The notes below the pieces were generated by a model. That model made no database searches. It worked only from the letters and a program-made list of their open reading frames with translations, and was not told where the DNA came from. From Salibaculum griseiflavum (lineage in GTDB: Bacteria > Pseudomonadota > Alphaproteobacteria > Rhodobacterales > Rhodobacteraceae): a stretch of DNA of 64,000 nucleotides. The position numbers and the translations under genes were made by a program. Shown here in pieces: positions 61,349 to 64,000 of this stretch; position 1 is the first letter of the stretch, and every line of letters begins with the position of its first letter. Location of the stretch: the NCBI RefSeq assembly GCF_003129565.1, contig NZ_QETF01000001.1:286427-350426 (forward strand), read 5' to 3'.

Positions 61349-61756
61349 ATGTACAGCCACATCCTGATTCCGGTTGCCTTCGACGGGGACCATCCCACGA
61401 AACCGGCCGAGGAAATCGCCCATATCCTGTCCGCACCCGGCGCGCGGGTCACGTTCCTGCATGTGATGGAGGAATTGCCGGCCTATGCGGTCAATTACAT
61501 TCCCGAGGGGTATGACAAGGAAACACGCGCCGCCATCGAAGCGGCCCTTGAAGGCAAGGCCGGGAATTTCGCCAAGGGCGAGGCGCAGGTGATCAAGGGC
61601 CATGCGGGCCGTTCTATCCTGGACTGGGCCGAGGACCACGGCGTCGACCTGATCGTGATCTCCTCGCACCAGCCGGGCCTTTCGGATTATTTCCTGGGCT
61701 CCACCGCGGCGCGGGTTGTTCGGCACGCGAAATGCGCGGTGCACGTGCTGCGCTAG
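61349..61756 (+). CDS. Universal stress protein, UspA family
   Basis: 135 residues. The UspA fold is seen in YSHILIPVAFDGDHPTKPAEEIAHIL, VTFLHVMEELPAYAVNYIPEG, VIKGHAGRSILDWAEDHGVDLIVISSHQPGLSDYFLGSTAARVVRHAKCAVHVLR. The ATP-type G-x2-G-x(9)-G-S/T signature is altered (SHQPGLSDYFLGSTA). AGGAGGG precedes the ATG. Its expression is probably oxygen-regulated by the FNR-type box upstream. The stop overlaps the convergent outer-membrane gene. Confidence 0.93.
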   Translation: MYSHILIPVAFDGDHPTKPAEEIAHILSAPGARVTFLHVMEELPAYAVNYIPEGYDKETRAAIEAALEGKAGNFAKGEAQVIKGHAGRSILDWAEDHGVDLIVISSHQPGLSDYFLGSTAARVVRHAKCAVHVLR

Positions 61757-62451
61757 AACTCGACCCAGCCAGCCAAGAACAGCCCCGTGCCCTGATCGCC
61801 GGTCAGGGCTTGCGTGACACCGGCATTGAGCCGCAGCCTGTCGCTGACCCGGTAGATGACCGAGGGCAAGAGCTTGGCATAGGGGTCATCGGCATATCCG
61901 GTCCCGCTCTGGACCTGAAGCATCGCGGCCCAATCGGGCGCGATGTCGTAGCCGCCGGTCAGGTCCAGCTTGCCCTCGATCCGACCGTCGGCAAGGTTGG
62001 TCATGATCCGTGTCTCCGCGCTCAGCCAGCCCCGGTCGAATCCGCGCCCCCAGGCCAGTCCGACCCCTGCCAGCCGGTCCAACTGGTCGGTCTCGGCGCC
62101 GGTCGCGTCGTATTGCACGGTTTCGAACTGGCGCAGGGCAATATGGCCCGACACCGAGGCCACGCCCCAGCTTTCGGGAAGGGGCAGGGCGCGGATCACC
62201 TGAGCCTCGACCGTGTAGCTGTCATCGGCCTTCCCGGCAAAACTGTTGAAGGCCAGAGTGGTGTCTCGGGACACGCCCCATTCCACGTAAAGGCTCGGGT
62301 CGTGGTTGACCGGGGATTGCGTGCCATCGCCAAGGGCAATGTTGGCGCCGAAGGAGAGGAAAACCGACCCATCCTCGCGAAGCCAGGCCCCGGCATGTGC
62401 CGGAGCGGCGAGCAAAAGGCCAAAAAGGCCCAGAACAGGAATGCGCGTCAT
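61753..62451 (-). CDS. Probable outer-membrane beta-barrel protein
   Basis: 232 residues. Signal peptide MTRIPVLGLFGLLLAAPAHA, cleaved before GAW, sets the start at 62451; a TTG 18 bases upstream is possible. The mature protein alternates hydrophobic and polar residues in strands separated by turns (SVFLSFGANIALGDG, PSLYVEWGVSRDTTLAFNSF, LKVNA-like RLRLNAGVTQAL). It ends in the aromatic residue typical of outer-membrane proteins (WVEF). Few cysteines. No family can be named. The protein is convergent with usp. Confidence 0.7.
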   Translation of the reverse strand: MTRIPVLGLFGLLLAAPAHAGAWLREDGSVFLSFGANIALGDGTQSPVNHDPSLYVEWGVSRDTTLAFNSFAGKADDSYTVEAQVIRALPLPESWGVASVSGHIALRQFETVQYDATGAETDQLDRLAGVGLAWGRGFDRGWLSAETRIMTNLADGRIEGKLDLTGGYDIAPDWAAMLQVQSGTGYADDPYAKLLPSVIYRVSDRLRLNAGVTQALTGDQGTGLFLAGWVEF

Positions 62452-62543
62452 GCGGGAAAAATATATCAAGAATACATTCCAAGCCAGAATCCGTTGACCC
62501 GACCGGGGCGGATGGGGCTAGTCTGAGTCAAAAGGAGAACACC

Positions 62544-62861
62544 ATGACCCGGATCGAAAAAGGCAAGGATTGCCAAACCGTGATCACCACCTTCGAGGTC
62601 AACCCGGCGATCTGCGACGATGTGCTGGACCTGCTGCGCGCGGCCTATGCCGAGGTGATCTCGAAACAGCCGGGGTTCATCTCGGCGGGCCTGCATGTGA
62701 ATGATGCCCAGACCCGGATCGCCAACTATTCCCAATGGTCCCGGCGCGAGGATTTCCAGGCCATGTTGCGCGCCGACGAGATGCGCCGCCGCAACAAGGA
62801 AATCAACCAACTGACAAAGGGCTTCGAGCCCGTAATGTATGACGTAGCGGAGGTATACTGA
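62544..62861 (+). CDS. ABM-domain (antibiotic biosynthesis monooxygenase-like) protein
   Basis: 105 residues, a dimeric alpha+beta barrel type: QTVITTFEVNPAICDDVLDLLRAAYAEVISKQPGFISAGLHVNDAQTRIANYSQWSRREDFQAMLRADEM. The Phe-Ile-Ser-Ala-Gly-Leu-His and Asn-Tyr-Ser-Gln-Trp pieces are the core of the ABM family, which includes small haem-degrading and quinol monooxygenases. AAAGGAG lies just before the ATG. The stop overlaps the following rhodanese start (TGATG), suggesting a joint role in redox defence. Substrate unknown. Confidence 0.85.
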   Translation: MTRIEKGKDCQTVITTFEVNPAICDDVLDLLRAAYAEVISKQPGFISAGLHVNDAQTRIANYSQWSRREDFQAMLRADEMRRRNKEINQLTKGFEPVMYDVAEVY

Positions 62862-63442
62862 TGCGCTTTCTGATCGCCCTTTTCCTGACGGCCGGCATGG
62901 CCGCGGCCGAGCCCGTGGGCATTACCCCCGATACCATGTCGGTGACGGTGGAAACCCCTTCCGGCCCGGTCGAGATCGGCCGGGTTCAGGACAATGACAA
63001 CCGCGTCGGCGAGGACTGGACCCTGACCTCGCGCCCCTGTCCGAATTTCTGCATTCAGCCCATCGTGCCGGCACCGGGCGTCACGCCCATCGGCGAGCTG
63101 GAGTTGATGGAATTCCTGCAAGATGGCGAGACCGTGGTGATGGATGGCCGGATCCGCAGCCAGTTCGAGGAAGGCACGATCCCCGGTGCGATGTCCGTGC
63201 CCTACCTCGAGGCCGCCGATCGGCTGGGTGAGCTGGGCTGCACGATCGACTTCGAGGGCTTCGAGTGCCCCGCAGACGTGCCGCGCGTGGCGCTGTTCTG
63301 CAACGGGCCGTGGTGCGGCCAGTCTCCTACTGCCGCCCGCCGCATGATCGAAGCCGGCTACCCGGCGGACAAGATCTACTACTATCGCGGCGGCATGCAG
63401 AACTGGCAGATGCTGGGCCTGACGGTGGTGCCGGGCAGCTGA
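62861..63442 (+). CDS. Exported rhodanese-like protein with CNGPWC loop
   Basis: 193 residues. Signal peptide MRFLIALFLTAGMAAA is cleaved before EPVG, so the protein is periplasmic. The rhodanese domain (about 80-190) contains VVMDGRIRSQFEEGTIPGAMSVPYLEAADRL and ALFCNGPWCGQSPTAARRMIEAGYPADKIYYYRGGMQNWQMLGLTV. The active-site Cys147 is followed by a second Cys152 in CNGPWC, allowing a disulfide. Two more cysteines (SRPCPNFCI, about 60-64) lie in the N-terminal extension. One-base overlap with the ABM gene upstream; a tiny lipoprotein gene lies 37 bases downstream. Confidence 0.9.
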   Translation: MRFLIALFLTAGMAAAEPVGITPDTMSVTVETPSGPVEIGRVQDNDNRVGEDWTLTSRPCPNFCIQPIVPAPGVTPIGELELMEFLQDGETVVMDGRIRSQFEEGTIPGAMSVPYLEAADRLGELGCTIDFEGFECPADVPRVALFCNGPWCGQSPTAARRMIEAGYPADKIYYYRGGMQNWQMLGLTVVPGS

Positions 63443-63479
63443 TCCGGCCCGCCGGTTTCCCCTAGGAAAGGACGAGCAA

Positions 63480-63554
63480 ATGCGCAAATGGATGGCACTG
63501 GGACTGATCCTGGCACTGGCAGGCTGCGGGGTGCCCTTCGTGCCGCTTGTGTAG
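63480..63554 (+). CDS. 24-residue lipoprotein (mature nonapeptide)
   Basis: ATG at 63480 with AGGAAAGG upstream. The product, MRKWMALGLILALAGC followed by GVPFVPLV, is a complete lipoprotein signal peptide with lipobox LAGC, leaving a mature lipidated peptide of only nine residues (CGVPFVPLV). The strong ribosome site and the fully formed lipobox make a chance reading unlikely. I have an impression of similar tiny peptides in Rhodobacterales, not verified. Function unknown. Confidence 0.65.
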   Translation: MRKWMALGLILALAGCGVPFVPLV

Positions 63555-63940
63555 GGGTATATACCGACAGCGGGTCGTGCGTTAGGGCGGTCTGCATCCC
63601 AATTTGCCTTGGCGCGAACTCAAGGCGCACAGCGCCGCCGCGCCAAAGCCGACGCGCCCCTATGCGGCGGCCTTCTGGTTGAGCTTGGGGATGCGCTCGG
63701 AGGTCGTGCGAATTTGGCTGACATTATGTGCGCTGTTCAAACGAACCAACCGCCCCTGCGCGCGCCGGCTTTGGCGGTGTAAACGCAAATTAATCTAAGG
63801 ATAATGCTAATTCACTGCCCCAGTAATCTCTGCCAATCAGCTGCAAATAAGACAGGTTTTACAGGTGAGCTGCCTAGGGTCAGGACCCATTGATTTCCGC
63901 ATTTCGGCGTGATTCACGGTTCGAAAAACGAGCGGTGACC
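63555..63940. other. 386-base gene-free stretch before IS element
   Basis: No convincing gene. A 64-codon reading frame (63604-63798) has no ribosome site and an atypical, Arg/Ala-rich composition. The stretch contains a 17-bp inverted repeat (63641-63657 and 63760-63776), an AT-rich segment around 63783-63820 that could hold a promoter, and, at 63877-63888, the perfect palindrome GGGTC-AG-GACCC. The palindrome probably lies at or near the left end of the IS element. The precise IS boundary is not visible. Confidence 0.5.
63641..63776. repeat. 17-bp inverted repeat flanking a 102-base segment
   Basis: CGCCAAAGCCGACGCGC (63641-63657) is matched on the opposite strand by 63760-63776 with one mismatch. 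The arms enclose 102 bases. It could be a large stem, the remains of a mobile element, or a non-coding RNA; nothing decides between these. Confidence 0.5.
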
Positions 63941-64000
63941 ATGTCTGATCTTTTCTGGCTGACGGAGGCGCAGATGGCGCGTCTTGAGCCCTTCTTCCCC
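63941..64000 (+). CDS. IS5-family transposase, N-terminal 20 codons (runs off right edge)
   Basis: The visible protein is MSDLFWLTEAQMARLEPFFP. The LT-x2-Q-x3-L-x-P-FFP pattern is the usual opening of IS5-group (IS427-like) DDE transposases in alphaproteobacteria. GAGCGG lies before the ATG. The catalytic residues lie beyond the window, so intactness of the element cannot be judged. Confidence 0.75.
   Translation, partial: MSDLFWLTEAQMARLEPFFP

Noticed and set aside
63604..63798. 64-codon frame in the gene-free stretch
   Set aside because: No ribosome site, unusual composition, and it spans both arms of an inverted repeat.

Overview
The window is about 64 kb of GC-rich chromosomal DNA that reads like an alphaproteobacterium of the order Rhodobacterales (Roseobacter group or close kin). 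The reasons are the protein families present (DUF6638-like and DUF1523-like proteins, a two-domain ALDH16, DUF58/MoxR modules), the dense operons with TGATG and ATGA junctions, the frequent GTG/TTG starts, and short intergenic palindromes of a kind I associate with this group. The genus cannot be fixed from the sequence alone. Coding density is very high. Only one gap exceeds 300 bases (63555-63940).

Left part (1-21.2 kb): glycolate oxidase glcDEF (minus; glcF runs off the left edge), two small membrane proteins and a secreted protein. A minus-strand MoxR / DUF58 / BatA-DUF4159 / amidotransferase-like membrane operon follows (5527-12264), read divergently from a DUF1285 gene and hydroxypyruvate isomerase. 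Then come a META-domain protein, succinate-semialdehyde dehydrogenase, an S58 peptidase, a DUF418 membrane protein, a solitary creatinase and a lipoprotein L,D-transpeptidase.

Middle part (21.4-31.9 kb): a seven-gene plus-strand operon built on a long coiled-coil protein, a divergent AAA+ ATPase and several membrane or unknown proteins (21380-28361). I could not assign it to any characterised system, and it is the best candidate here for something undescribed. It faces a deoC-ALDH16 pair on the minus strand that could take deoxyribose-5-phosphate to acetate.

Amino-sugar region (31.9-47.4 kb): a minus-strand block (GntR, GH20 hexosaminidase, uronate-dehydrogenase-like enzyme, AraC) is divergent from a plus-strand block: two ABC permeases, binding protein, ATPase, Gfo/Idh oxidoreductase, a NagB-II-type and an AgaS-type SIS enzyme, ROK kinase, GatZ/KbaZ-like protein and NagA. 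The two blocks share a 220-bp control region carrying TTGGTA-type half-sites. Together they can release, import, phosphorylate, deacetylate and deaminate/isomerise N-acetylated hexosamines.

Right part (47.4-64 kb): an ABC efflux operon (HlyD adaptor, FtsX-type permease, LolD-type ATPase), then a second, plus-strand MoxR/DUF58 module with SpoIIM and RDD membrane proteins (51893-58601). After it lie a TauD/TfdA dioxygenase, a tRNA-Ala(CGC), a run of small stress and redox genes (HugZ-like, YdcF-like, two rhodaneses, UspA, monooxygenase-like), a 24-codon lipoprotein gene, and the first 20 codons of an IS5-type transposase at the right edge. FNR-type boxes precede the efflux operon and the usp gene.
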